A DNA stretch of 64,000 nucleotides, from contig OY282353.1 of NCBI GenBank assembly GCA_958295465.1, forward strand, positions 4,703,001 to 4,767,000, written 5' to 3'. The stretch is from an uncultured Gammaproteobacteria bacterium. Lineage in GTDB: Bacteria; Pseudomonadota; Gammaproteobacteria; HK1. Made by a program: the position numbers and the translations under genes. Below are positions 42,934 through 52,014 of the stretch, in pieces (positions within the stretch are counted from its first letter, which is position 1; each line of letters starts with the position of its first letter). Below the pieces are notes generated by a model. That model made no database searches, was not told the DNA's origin, and saw only the letters and a list, made by a program, of their open reading frames with translations.

Positions 42934-44913
42934 ATGAGGACACTTCCGTACGGGGCCTGGCCGTCCCCGATCACCCCCGACGCCATCGTCGCCGACACCA
43001 TCCGGCTCTCGTCGGTCAGCCTGGACGCGGGCCGGATCGGCTGGCTCGAAGGGCGTCCCGGCGAAGGCGGGCGCAACGTCCTCGTCCGAGCCGGCGTTCG
43101 GAACGATGCCACGGCACGGCCCGCCGACGTCACCCCCGCGCCGTTCAACGTGCGGTCGCGGGTTCACGAATACGGCGGCGGCGCGTATGCCGTCTCCGGG
43201 GACCGGATCTGGTTCTCGAACGACGAGGACGGCCGGGTCCATGCGCAGGCAGGCGCCGCCGTGCCGATCCCGGTGACGGTGGAAGGCACGTTCCGATTCG
43301 CGGATCTGACCGTCGATCCCGTCCGGCGGCGCCTGCTCGCGGTACGCGAGACGCATCGTGACGGTGCGCCGCCGGTCAACGACCTGGTCGCGATATCCAT
43401 CGACGACGGCTCCATGAGAACACTCGCCTCGGGCCATGACTTCTTCGCGGCGCCGGCCCCCGGCCCCGACGGGCGCCGGCTCGCGTGGCTCGCCTGGGAT
43501 CAGCCCGACATGCCCTGGGATGCGGCGGCCCTGTATCTCGCCGAGCTCGACCGGGACGGCGTTCCCGGTGCGCCGCAACGCATCGCGGGAGGGCCGGGGT
43601 GCGCGGCGTTCCAGCCGGCATGGTCGCCCGACGGCGCCCTGTGGTGCGTCGCCGATCCGGAAGGATGGTGGAACCTCCACCGCTGGCGCGACGGCGAGCT
43701 CCGGTGCATGTATCGGGCCGAAGGCGAGTTCGGAAAGCCGCTGTGGCAGCTCGGGACCACCACGTTCGGGTTCGACGCCAGCGGATGCGTGGTGTGCACG
43801 TGGCGTAGCGGCGGCGCATGGCGGCTGGGCTGGCTCGATCCGGACGGCGCCATGACCACCATCCCGCTGCCGTGGACGAGCATCGATTCGCTTGCGGTCG
43901 ATGGCTCGACCGCCGCGTTCATCGGCGGCGCGCCGGATCGGAGCGCCGCGGTGGTGAGCCTGGACCTCGAATCCGGGGAGACGCGCGTGCATCGCGCATC
44001 GAGCGCGCTGTCGATCGATGAGCCCGTGCTGTCGCGTTCCGTCGCGCTCAGCTACCCCACCGGAGGCGGGGAGGAGGTCGCGCACGGCTTCTACTACCCG
44101 CCGCGCAACGCGGCGTGCCGGGGGCCGGCCGGCGAGTCGCCGCCGCTGCTGGTCATGAGCCACGGCGGGCCGACCGGGGCGACCTCCGACACCCTGAATC
44201 CGATGACCCAGTTCTGGACGAGCCGCGGCTTCGCGGTGCTCGACGTCGATTACCGAGGCAGCACCGGGTATGGCCGCGCGTATCGCGAGCGGCTCTACGG
44301 AGCATGGGGGGTGGTGGACGTCGAGGACTGCGTCGCGGGCGCGGTTCACCTGGCCGAGACCGGCCGTGCCGACCGGGATCGGCTCGCGATCCGCGGCGGC
44401 AGCGCCGGCGGCTACACCACGCTGTCCGCGCTCACCTTCCACGACGTCTTCCGGGCCGGCGCGAGCTACTACGGCATCTGCGACCTGGAGGTGCTCGCAG
44501 CCGACACCCACAAGTTCGAGGCGCGGTATCTCGATCGGCTGGTTGGCGCTTGGCCGGCGGAGCGCGACGTGTACCGCGCCCGCTCGCCGCTCCATCATGC
44601 CTCCCGGCTGGGGTGCCCGATCATCTTCTTTCAGGGGCTCGACGACCGGGTGGTTCCCCCGAACCAGGCCGAGCTGATGGTGAACGCCCTCGACCGCCGG
44701 GGGCTGCCCGTGGCCTGTCTCATGTTCGAAGGGGAAGGACACGGCTTCCGCAAGGCCGCCACCATGCGCCGGTGCCTGGAGACGGAGCTCGCGTTCTATG
44801 CCCGGGTGTTCGGGTTCGAGCCGGCGGACACGCCGGCGCCCGTGGAGATTCCGCAACCTCCCGAGATCGTGGGTGTTGTAACATATAGGGATGCGATTCG
44901 TGACGGGAACTGA
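42934..44913 (+). CDS. S9-family prolyl oligopeptidase (dipeptidyl aminopeptidase-like)
   Basis: This 659-residue serine peptidase has an N-terminal beta-propeller (residues 1-390) and a C-terminal alpha/beta hydrolase. The catalytic serine is in RGGSAGGYTTLSAL at residue 490, the aspartate in GLDDRVVPP near 571, and the histidine in EGHGF at 603. It cleaves short peptides in the cytoplasm; no export signal is seen. The last 15 or so residues (VGVVTYRDAIRDGN) come from sequence that looks more AT-rich, and probably extend into the left border of the neighbouring island. Confidence 0.9.
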   Translation: MRTLPYGAWPSPITPDAIVADTIRLSSVSLDAGRIGWLEGRPGEGGRNVLVRAGVRNDATARPADVTPAPFNVRSRVHEYGGGAYAVSGDRIWFSNDEDGRVHAQAGAAVPIPVTVEGTFRFADLTVDPVRRRLLAVRETHRDGAPPVNDLVAISIDDGSMRTLASGHDFFAAPAPGPDGRRLAWLAWDQPDMPWDAAALYLAELDRDGVPGAPQRIAGGPGCAAFQPAWSPDGALWCVADPEGWWNLHRWRDGELRCMYRAEGEFGKPLWQLGTTTFGFDASGCVVCTWRSGGAWRLGWLDPDGAMTTIPLPWTSIDSLAVDGSTAAFIGGAPDRSAAVVSLDLESGETRVHRASSALSIDEPVLSRSVALSYPTGGGEEVAHGFYYPPRNAACRGPAGESPPLLVMSHGGPTGATSDTLNPMTQFWTSRGFAVLDVDYRGSTGYGRAYRERLYGAWGVVDVEDCVAGAVHLAETGRADRDRLAIRGGSAGGYTTLSALTFHDVFRAGASYYGICDLEVLAADTHKFEARYLDRLVGAWPAERDVYRARSPLHHASRLGCPIIFFQGLDDRVVPPNQAELMVNALDRRGLPVACLMFEGEGHGFRKAATMRRCLETELAFYARVFGFEPADTPAPVEIPQPPEIVGVVTYRDAIRDGN

Positions 44914-45065
44914 TCATAGCTGCACCGAACCGATGAGACCACTGGTCACGTCCATGAATGGTCGCGATTGGACGTCGCTGGGTCGCGGTTTACGATCACC
45001 CGATCCGGTCTTCCGGGCGCACCTGAACTCGTGGATCAACGGCTCTTGTTATCGCGACGTGACGG

Positions 45066-46496
45066 TCATGTGCTTCCTCCGTAAAAGGACCGAACACCGT
45101 CAAGTAATGCAAGGGCGCGATCCTTATCTGTATCGTCGTACTTTAGCTGCCTTACCAAATAGCTGTATGCCGACGCCATAACTTCCCTGTTCCCGGCGGC
45201 CGCGCGCAACGCCCAGCCGCGACATTCCCGCACAAACTCGGGGAACGGGCAGCTATCGAGGTAGGCATCCAGATTCCCCCACGCCTTGGCCTGTTCGACA
45301 GACGGCCATGCGCCGACCTTGCCGGGTGCGTCGGGATGAAACAGCAGACTCAGTTCGAGTGTGACAGGATCCAGGCTGGCCGGGCCATCGCCAACATCTC
45401 CGTAGTCGATCAACTCCGTATCGACGGGCGACACGAAAATATTTTTACCATGAAGATCGCCATGACAGCACGCCCATCGTACTTGTATTGTCCGGCCTTC
45501 GAAATTCTGAATCCAGTCGAGATTAAATGTATCCCGAACTTGGTTGAGAGACTGGTCACTGAGAAGCCGTTTCCGTATCTCCCGGATCGTCATTCGCATT
45601 TCTGGAACCCCGGCGATCCATCGCGCCATCGCGGTTTCCACGCTACGAATAACGGTTTCAGCTCTTTCAGGGGATTTGCTCGCAATATCGAAAACACATT
45701 CGTCCGATCCCTCGGCAAGACCGAAAAATATCCCTGCCAGCTTGTGCGCGCCATATTCCAAGGTAGCTAGCTTTCTCGGCGTCGCGGCAGGTGCTAGCCG
45801 GGTTATATGCAAGTCATAGCATTCACCCTCTTTTCGAATATCATCGGGCGTCGAGAGTTTGGCCACGGCGTCGTGCACCAATACGCCCTGGTGGTCGGTA
45901 ACGCGCAGGCGGATGACGTGGGCGCCCGACAGGCCGCCCCCGATTTCGGAGACGGCGCAGCGCACTCCCTGAAACCTCCTCGCGAATATCCGAATCAGCC
46001 GATCTTTGGCGAGACTCAAGTCGAGATCCCTGCACTCCAGTTCGACATCTAACAGGCTTTCGATCGCCTGCGCGACTTGCGTCAGAATTTCCGGACACCT
46101 GTCAATGTTGTATTTCTTGAGAAACAGGATGGTCCCGGTCTTCCGACCTTCGCTCCAGATGTCCATCTGCTGCTGGTTCTGCAACACGAGACCAGAAAGA
46201 AAGTCCTCAGCAGGCGATCCGGTCAGTACGAAGATCGGTGTGCCAGGCGCGACAGTGCGTATCCTGTTGAAGACCGCGTGGCCGTGTTCGGGATCGGAAT
46301 CAAGAGCCCCGCTCACCGTCGGAATTTTCAGATCGAGTATAACGAGATCGAGAAAATCATTCTCCAGCATCTCATATGCCTGTTCGCGGCTGCCGGCGAT
46401 TCGGACACAGCAATCGCCGGGCAGGGCAGCGACGATCTCTTGCAGCTCTTCGACGAAGTCGTCGTCGTCCTCAACGATGAGTATATGCAGGGTCAC
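45066..46496 (-). CDS. Response regulator fused to an aminoglycoside-phosphotransferase-type kinase
   Basis: This 476-residue protein has a receiver domain at residues 1-145: acidic cluster at 9-13, phospho-acceptor D55 in LVILDLKIP, T92, K127, with an insertion after the acceptor strand. From about 160 it has an APH/protein-kinase fold: Gly-rich loop GGGLSGAH (186-193), ATP lysine in AVAKL (K213), E223, catalytic loop CCHGDLHGKN (D347, N352) and metal site LIDYGD (D364). All kinase residues are present, so activity is plausible; the target is unknown. Its GTG start overlaps the histidine kinase stop by 4 bp, pairing the two as a two-component system in the restriction operon. It is the operon's last gene. 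Confidence 0.8.
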   Translation of the reverse strand: MTLHILIVEDDDDFVEELQEIVAALPGDCCVRIAGSREQAYEMLENDFLDLVILDLKIPTVSGALDSDPEHGHAVFNRIRTVAPGTPIFVLTGSPAEDFLSGLVLQNQQQMDIWSEGRKTGTILFLKKYNIDRCPEILTQVAQAIESLLDVELECRDLDLSLAKDRLIRIFARRFQGVRCAVSEIGGGLSGAHVIRLRVTDHQGVLVHDAVAKLSTPDDIRKEGECYDLHITRLAPAATPRKLATLEYGAHKLAGIFFGLAEGSDECVFDIASKSPERAETVIRSVETAMARWIAGVPEMRMTIREIRKRLLSDQSLNQVRDTFNLDWIQNFEGRTIQVRWACCHGDLHGKNIFVSPVDTELIDYGDVGDGPASLDPVTLELSLLFHPDAPGKVGAWPSVEQAKAWGNLDAYLDSCPFPEFVRECRGWALRAAAGNREVMASAYSYLVRQLKYDDTDKDRALALLDGVRSFYGGST

Positions 46497-47377
46497 CGTT
46501 CCCACCGAATCTCGAACCGTGCACCCCCCTCCGTTGCGGGCTGCAAGGTGCACGCGCCACCCAACGTCTCGATCGCCTGTCTGGCAATAGCCAGTCCAAA
46601 CCCGCTATGCCCCTTCTTGGTGGTCTTGCCGATGCCAAATGCAGCCTCCGCCGGACCGATTACTCCCGGGCCGCGATCCAGCACCCCGACCCAGTAGTCG
46701 ATGTCGGTCTCGCCCCAATTCACAACAATCGGATGCGGTTCGTCGCCGGGAGCACCGGTAACTGCTTCCAGCGCGTTTCGTATGCCATTAGAGATCGCCA
46801 GCCGCAGCAATGCGGGATCGGACGTGATCAACATAGGTTTGGAGCCGAGCAACGAGACCTTTACTGGTCCGTTTCCGGCAACTTCCGACACGATTTCAGC
46901 AAGCAATTCGGCTAAATCAAATTCACTTGGCCTCGGAACCGCCGCAGCGCTTTTCAATTGTTCAATCACCTCGAAAATCCGCTTAATGGTATCCATATGT
47001 TTTTTGGTTCTGGAATCCAGGTATTCGGGGACTTCGCGCGCAGCAGCGGAAGCGATCAAACCGACGGGCGACGAGATTTCGTGAAGTATCTGCCCGGTGA
47101 TTTCCTTGGTCACTTCATTCCGGATCTGCGCCCGGACATCCGGAGGAATCTCAATTTCCTCCAAGGCATCTTCAGCTACGGGAGATGCAGAACTCGATAC
47201 CCGTTTGATGGCAAACTCCAAGCCGGTGTGCACATATGAAACGGTTTCATTTCTTAGGGCATCTCGGAGAATCTGAAGATCGGACAGGTCGCTGTTGCGT
47301 GCAAGGAAGCGTGCGGCTTTCAACCGGTCATGTGCCGAGTCGGACGAAAGGTTCTTTAGCGCTTCTTCTCGCGTCAT
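46493..47377 (-). CDS. Soluble sensor histidine kinase with HEAT-like N-terminus
   Basis: This 294-residue protein has no membrane span. Residues 1-60 look like two HEAT-type helical repeats (HDRLKAARFLARNSDLSDLQ). The H-box ILHEISSP puts the phospho-histidine at H99, followed by a HATPase domain with NGIRNALEAV (N-box), LDRGPGV (G1) and KKGHSGFGLAIAR (G2). It should autophosphorylate and pass phosphate to D55 of the downstream regulator. Start and stop both overlap neighbours by 4 bp (ATGA with the ATPase gene, GTGA with the regulator gene), so the three are coupled. The cytoplasmic location suggests an internal signal, perhaps DNA or ATPase state. Confidence 0.85.
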   Translation of the reverse strand: MTREEALKNLSSDSAHDRLKAARFLARNSDLSDLQILRDALRNETVSYVHTGLEFAIKRVSSSASPVAEDALEEIEIPPDVRAQIRNEVTKEITGQILHEISSPVGLIASAAAREVPEYLDSRTKKHMDTIKRIFEVIEQLKSAAAVPRPSEFDLAELLAEIVSEVAGNGPVKVSLLGSKPMLITSDPALLRLAISNGIRNALEAVTGAPGDEPHPIVVNWGETDIDYWVGVLDRGPGVIGPAEAAFGIGKTTKKGHSGFGLAIARQAIETLGGACTLQPATEGGARFEIRWER

Positions 47378-49206
47378 GACGTTCTATAACGGCTATAGAA
47401 TGCCGCACGCCTTTTGAAGGCTTTTGCGCCGCCTTCCATGACTGTCGTTATCGCATTGACGACGGACGGATCATCGAGATTAGAGGCCAATACAGGAAAT
47501 CCGCGTTTGCCATCGGAGCTGAGCTGTATCACACGGTCCGCACCTCCGAGCACGGGGATATTCGGGTTATGCGTCGAGAAGATGATCTGGCTGTCGGTTC
47601 TCCTTGCAAGAACCGAGAAGATTAGCGTATCCACGATGAACGCGTTGTCGATATGATCCTCCGGCTGATCGACAATAAGAACACGTTCGGAATGCCGCAG
47701 GACTAGTGGCAGAATCACTGTACAGCGCTGCCCGGTGGACAGCTCGGCGATACCCTTATAGTCCGCTCCGTCGAGAAGCTGTAACGCGACGGTATCCTCT
47801 ACAGCAACGGTGGCAAGCACGCCAAGGTCGCATTCGCGCAAGTGGCCTAGTGCGCGCGCGGCCCGGTCCTTCGTGATCCCGGCGGCTTCGGCGATTAGAT
47901 CAAAATCATTAGTGTCCACCGCTTCGATCAGTTCGCGCGGGCTGACGTTTCTGGCGAGAGTCGAGGAGAGTTCGTTGTACCGCAGACCACTGCCGCGCAA
48001 CGCGTCCGCTATGGCGGCTGCAAAAGCTTCGAACTGTCCAGCACGGGAGACCCTGACGCGGATGCGCCCCCCGAGGGTTTCAGTCAATTTCGTAGCCACG
48101 GCATTGCGCACGCCGAAGCGCTGTTCCGTGATCGAATCCAGTCGACCCAGAGCGGCATCGCGCTGCACAAGAAAAGAATTGAGCGCTTTCCGCCGCTCAA
48201 TCAGCACCTTTTTAAGCGATTCCAGGTGCGCCTTGCGCTGCCGGAGTTGTTGCCCTTGGCGAACAATCGCGCCCGCTCCTTCCTGAAGGGTTTCGACCTC
48301 CTTGCGCAATTGCCTTGCGCGATCTTCGATGTTGAGCTTGTTTTCCTGCGACGATCGAAGATGCGACTCCGCTTCGGACATGGCGTTCTGCAACTCCCGG
48401 CGGGCGTTGTCCAGGTGATCCTTGGCACGTCCGACGCTTTCGCGGCATTTCGCGAGCAGATCAGGGCCAGCGCCTTCCGGCCAAGGTTCAAGGGTAGGTT
48501 GAGGAGACGCTAGCGATGACTGCCACCTGGATACAGACTGTTTAAAACGCTCGATCGCGCTAACACCGACGGCAGATGCTGCCATATTGGCGGAGATCGC
48601 GTCGAGCTGGTTTTTCTTCTCGTTGGCGTTCGCAGAAACCCTCGCCAATTTCTGTTCCTGTGGGACAAGTTCGGCAATTTGCTTGTCAAGAGCAGGGATT
48701 TCCTCGATCTGCCCCGCGAGCTCGTCGATCTCACGACGCTGCGCCTTCATTTGGACAGTAAGAGAGCGCACTTCGGAAGACGCTTCAGATTCGCGCGCTT
48801 CCATCAATTTCTGGTTTTCACTGAAACTGTCGAGCAACCCGATCCGGCCATGCGCCCGAAGTCCGACGGTTTCGATCTCAGTCTGTGAGAATATTATCGG
48901 GCGAACAAACGATCCTGATGCGCGGGGTGACTCGTCGGAAGCCGAGCGTGTCACAAGGACGTCCCGCTCGCCATCGGACAGCGTGACTGTCACCTGTCCG
49001 CTCGTCAGTATGGATAGCGCGTGATCCAGGCTCCGTTTCGTCGAATCCGACGTGTACCCCCGCACGCCGAGGCAAAACCGGACGAGTTCAATAAGCGAAG
49101 TCTTCCCTGTACCGCGCTCACCGATAACGACGTTAAGCCCCGTCGCAAACGACACGTCGAGACCGTCGAGGAACCCTTCCTCTATCTGGACACGTTTAAT
49201 TCGCAT
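47374..49206 (-). CDS. SMC/Rad50-like AAA ATPase with coiled coil
   Basis: This 610-residue protein has Walker A VIGERGTGKTS (K35) at the N-terminus. A long heptad-rich region lies between about 130 and 370, including KAQRREIDELAGQIEEIP and RKEVETLQEGAGAIV. The C-terminal half-domain carries signature ELSTGQ (488-493), Walker B RVLIVDQPED (D513) and the His switch in FSTHNPNIPV (H546). This is the split ABC head of DNA-end or filament sensors. It lies 48 bp after the Res gene and overlaps the histidine kinase by 4 bp. A role as damage or invader sensor for the kinase is inferred from coupling only. Confidence 0.85.
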   Translation of the reverse strand: MRIKRVQIEEGFLDGLDVSFATGLNVVIGERGTGKTSLIELVRFCLGVRGYTSDSTKRSLDHALSILTSGQVTVTLSDGERDVLVTRSASDESPRASGSFVRPIIFSQTEIETVGLRAHGRIGLLDSFSENQKLMEARESEASSEVRSLTVQMKAQRREIDELAGQIEEIPALDKQIAELVPQEQKLARVSANANEKKNQLDAISANMAASAVGVSAIERFKQSVSRWQSSLASPQPTLEPWPEGAGPDLLAKCRESVGRAKDHLDNARRELQNAMSEAESHLRSSQENKLNIEDRARQLRKEVETLQEGAGAIVRQGQQLRQRKAHLESLKKVLIERRKALNSFLVQRDAALGRLDSITEQRFGVRNAVATKLTETLGGRIRVRVSRAGQFEAFAAAIADALRGSGLRYNELSSTLARNVSPRELIEAVDTNDFDLIAEAAGITKDRAARALGHLRECDLGVLATVAVEDTVALQLLDGADYKGIAELSTGQRCTVILPLVLRHSERVLIVDQPEDHIDNAFIVDTLIFSVLARRTDSQIIFSTHNPNIPVLGGADRVIQLSSDGKRGFPVLASNLDDPSVVNAITTVMEGGAKAFKRRAAFYSRYRTS

Positions 49207-49254
49207 GGCGAAGCCTCAATAAGCAATTTAACGAGACTGGGCATCTCTCCCGCA

Positions 49255-52008
49255 TCACACACCTCCGTCCGGCAACTGAGAGGCCTCCGTGACGACGCGG
49301 TAACCACGTTGGCCCATCCCCAGCGTTTCCCGGAAATGCTTCTGACTAAAGAGAATCTTGCGCTTCTCGTCCGGGCGCAGCTCGTCGAGGTTGAGCGTAC
49401 CCTTGGTTTCGCGGACGAGATAGAGTAGGTTGTCATCGCCGTCCGGGTTCTCCATGACGAGGGCCCAGTCTGGGTTGTAACTGCCGATCGGCGTTTCGAC
49501 GGTAAACCAGGACGGAAGCTTGATGTAGAGATGCACGTCCTTCCGTTTCTCCAGCGCTTCGATAAACGGCTTCTCGATGGTCTTGGAATCGAACGGGACG
49601 CCGTCATAGATATGCGTACCACCGGCGCCGTTCTTTTCCGTGCTCGGCACGATGTAATCCTCCCAAGTCTCAATCTCGGACACGAAGAGAGTCATCTCGT
49701 ACCATTCGTCGAGTTTCTCGTAGCGAATGCCGTGAACTAGCTGATCGGCGAGCTTGTTTTTGATAATGCGGACAGCCGTTCTTGAAAATTCATGGGGATT
49801 CTTCAGCGCCGCCGCGCGGTTGCTGGTACGCCGGAATATCTCTAGCAGCGTTCTGCGGCTCACACGCATCGGCGGCGAGGTGTTCTCCATCAGATTTTCC
49901 ATGATCTCGACGAGGTTCGGCAGCGGATAGCGGCCGGCAAGGTCGATGGCGGTACGCGCGCCACTTTGCGCCAGCGCTTCGAACGTATCCTTATCGTTGG
50001 CGATCACCTCGGCCTTTGAGATCGATACGCGGGGCTTGCGGATCGCCGTACAATCAAGTTCAGGTAGGACTTCCTTGATGAGTCGGTCGCTGTCGATGGT
50101 GACGGCATAGCGAGTCTTGTATTTGATTAGGTCCCACAGTTCTTTGAACTCGGGTTTCAAGATATACGCCTTGCGCAGCCGCAGGATCGCCTTCTTGCGA
50201 GCGTCCGGTGGTTCCGGCGGTGTGCCGTCCTTGCCGTATTCGACCTCGATTTCGCTTTGCAGCTCGGCGACAAAGCGCTCGTAGGTCTCGCTTGCAACGA
50301 CTGTGAGGACGTTGATCCGATCGTCCTGTACGCGTTCACCTACCTGGTTGACCGGCAGGCGCACACCGCGACCGACCTGCTGGCGGCGTTCCGTATCGGA
50401 GCCGACTTCCCGCATCGTGCAAATCTGGAATACGTTGGGGTTGTCCCAACCTTCCCGCAGAGCGGAGTGAGAGAAAATGAAGGACACCGGTTCATCGAAC
50501 GACAGCAGATCCTCCTTGCGTTGCATGATCAAGCTGAACGCTTCTTCGTCCGCCTTGCTCTTACCGGTCGAATCCAGATACTCGATCGCACCGCCCCTAT
50601 TTGACTTCGTGGCGAAATATGCGGCCCGTACGTCTTCGGGATTCCGGTCACGCCACTCGGGATACGACACCTTCAATTCGTTGAAGGCGCGGTCGAACAG
50701 CTCCCGGATGATGCCATCCTTAGCCACATAGTTGCCCACCTTGTCAATGAAGAACAGGGACAGGACTTTGATCCCTTCGTCTCGGAAACGTGCCTGTTTA
50801 CGGAAGTGTTCCTCGATCGTGTAGCGAATTTGCGCCTCAAATATCGTCTCCTTCTCGACGCCTATGATTTCGCCGATGTGAAGCTCGACGTTATTGGCGA
50901 AGCGAATGAATTTGCCACCGTAGCTGATTTCCTCGACGACATAGCCCTTGTAGTCGACGCGCCCAGTCTTCTCCTCCAAGTCGTCATCGCCCTTGACGGT
51001 CAGCGCGGTCTCCTTGATCATACCGCTTCTCATTAGCTTGTGTACGCCGAGCCGTGCGACAGGCTTCTTTGATCGGATCTTGATTTCTTCGAGGCGCAGA
51101 AACGGTTGGTTATGGTTGTCTTCCTCGACGACCGAGGCCACTTCGATCCGTTTCACGAGCCCCTGCCGGTAGGCGTCGTAGGGCGTGAGGCGGTAAGTCA
51201 GATTGTAGGGGTTTCGGTGGGTGGCGCTGTAACGCAGCGCAAACAGTGGGTGCAGGCTGGCGAGCGCAGCAATACGGTTCTCGCTCTCCATGTTCTGCGG
51301 CTCGTCAAGGATAAGCGCGGGCCGACTGGCCTGGATCAGGCTCAGCGGTCGCTCGCCTTGAAGCCTGTCCGTCGACTGGCGGATAACGTTTTCGGCGCGG
51401 GCAAAAGCGTCGATGGTCATGATCATGATTTCCAGCCCGTCCGACAGGGCGAACTGGCGCACTTGGCTCAGGTTGGCCGAATCGTAGACGTAGTAGCGAT
51501 ACGGCGGATTGTCATACAGCGCCTTGAGATGCGATTCGGTGACTTGGAGCGTCTTGTACACACCCTCTCGGACGGCGACGGACGGGACGACGATGATGAA
51601 CTTGCGCAACCCGAAACGCCGGTACAACTCCATCACGGTACGCAGGTAGACATAGGTCTTGCCGGTACCAGTCTCCATCTCGACGGAGATGTTAGGAAAC
51701 CGCCCGGGGATACCGTCTACGTTTTCGAGGGAATCGAAATCAGCAACGTCACCGGCGAAGTCAGGGAGGGGTGCCGATATGACCTTTAGTTGATGGTCGG
51801 GCTCGATACCTGTTTCACCCTGAACATATTGAAGGTTCCTGAGCAGCATATCTTCAGACAGATCAAGCCGGTTAGCGATCGCGAAGAATCCGTCTTTGTC
51901 GGAAACGATCAGTTCACTGCGAACATAGGGCTGCCCTTCAAACAAGCCACAGGTGGCTTCGATTGCGGCGAGTTGGTATTCCTGCGTTGCGTCGAAACGG
52001 AGTTCCAT
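49255..52008 (-). CDS. res: Type III restriction enzyme Res subunit (helicase-nuclease)
   Basis: This 917-residue SF2 translocase-nuclease has Walker A METGTGKTYV (K117), motif II as LILDEPQNM, and motif VI RRQQVGRGVRLP. The C-terminal PD-(D/E)XK nuclease is visible as YNPDWALV followed by YLVRETKG. The motif II variant DEPQ is usual for type III Res proteins. Together with Mod it cleaves DNA bearing oppositely oriented unmethylated sites after ATP-driven movement. It starts 6 bp after the mod stop. Helicase and nuclease motifs look intact, so the system is probably active. Confidence 0.92.
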   Translation of the reverse strand: MELRFDATQEYQLAAIEATCGLFEGQPYVRSELIVSDKDGFFAIANRLDLSEDMLLRNLQYVQGETGIEPDHQLKVISAPLPDFAGDVADFDSLENVDGIPGRFPNISVEMETGTGKTYVYLRTVMELYRRFGLRKFIIVVPSVAVREGVYKTLQVTESHLKALYDNPPYRYYVYDSANLSQVRQFALSDGLEIMIMTIDAFARAENVIRQSTDRLQGERPLSLIQASRPALILDEPQNMESENRIAALASLHPLFALRYSATHRNPYNLTYRLTPYDAYRQGLVKRIEVASVVEEDNHNQPFLRLEEIKIRSKKPVARLGVHKLMRSGMIKETALTVKGDDDLEEKTGRVDYKGYVVEEISYGGKFIRFANNVELHIGEIIGVEKETIFEAQIRYTIEEHFRKQARFRDEGIKVLSLFFIDKVGNYVAKDGIIRELFDRAFNELKVSYPEWRDRNPEDVRAAYFATKSNRGGAIEYLDSTGKSKADEEAFSLIMQRKEDLLSFDEPVSFIFSHSALREGWDNPNVFQICTMREVGSDTERRQQVGRGVRLPVNQVGERVQDDRINVLTVVASETYERFVAELQSEIEVEYGKDGTPPEPPDARKKAILRLRKAYILKPEFKELWDLIKYKTRYAVTIDSDRLIKEVLPELDCTAIRKPRVSISKAEVIANDKDTFEALAQSGARTAIDLAGRYPLPNLVEIMENLMENTSPPMRVSRRTLLEIFRRTSNRAAALKNPHEFSRTAVRIIKNKLADQLVHGIRYEKLDEWYEMTLFVSEIETWEDYIVPSTEKNGAGGTHIYDGVPFDSKTIEKPFIEALEKRKDVHLYIKLPSWFTVETPIGSYNPDWALVMENPDGDDNLLYLVRETKGTLNLDELRPDEKRKILFSQKHFRETLGMGQRGYRVVTEASQLPDGGV

Positions 52009-52014
52009 AGCACG

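Noticed and set aside
40879-44856. 1325-codon minus-strand open frame
   Set aside because: It is a shadow of DUF1015, crcB and the S9 peptidase, with biased composition. The real minus-strand gene here is the shorter trypsin-like one.
45066-47377. Naming the kinase and regulator pair a Detocs system
   Set aside because: Detocs has a decoy regulator and an effector regulator beside the kinase. Here there is one regulator with an APH-type output and additional Mod/Res/ATPase genes, so only the general logic is similar.
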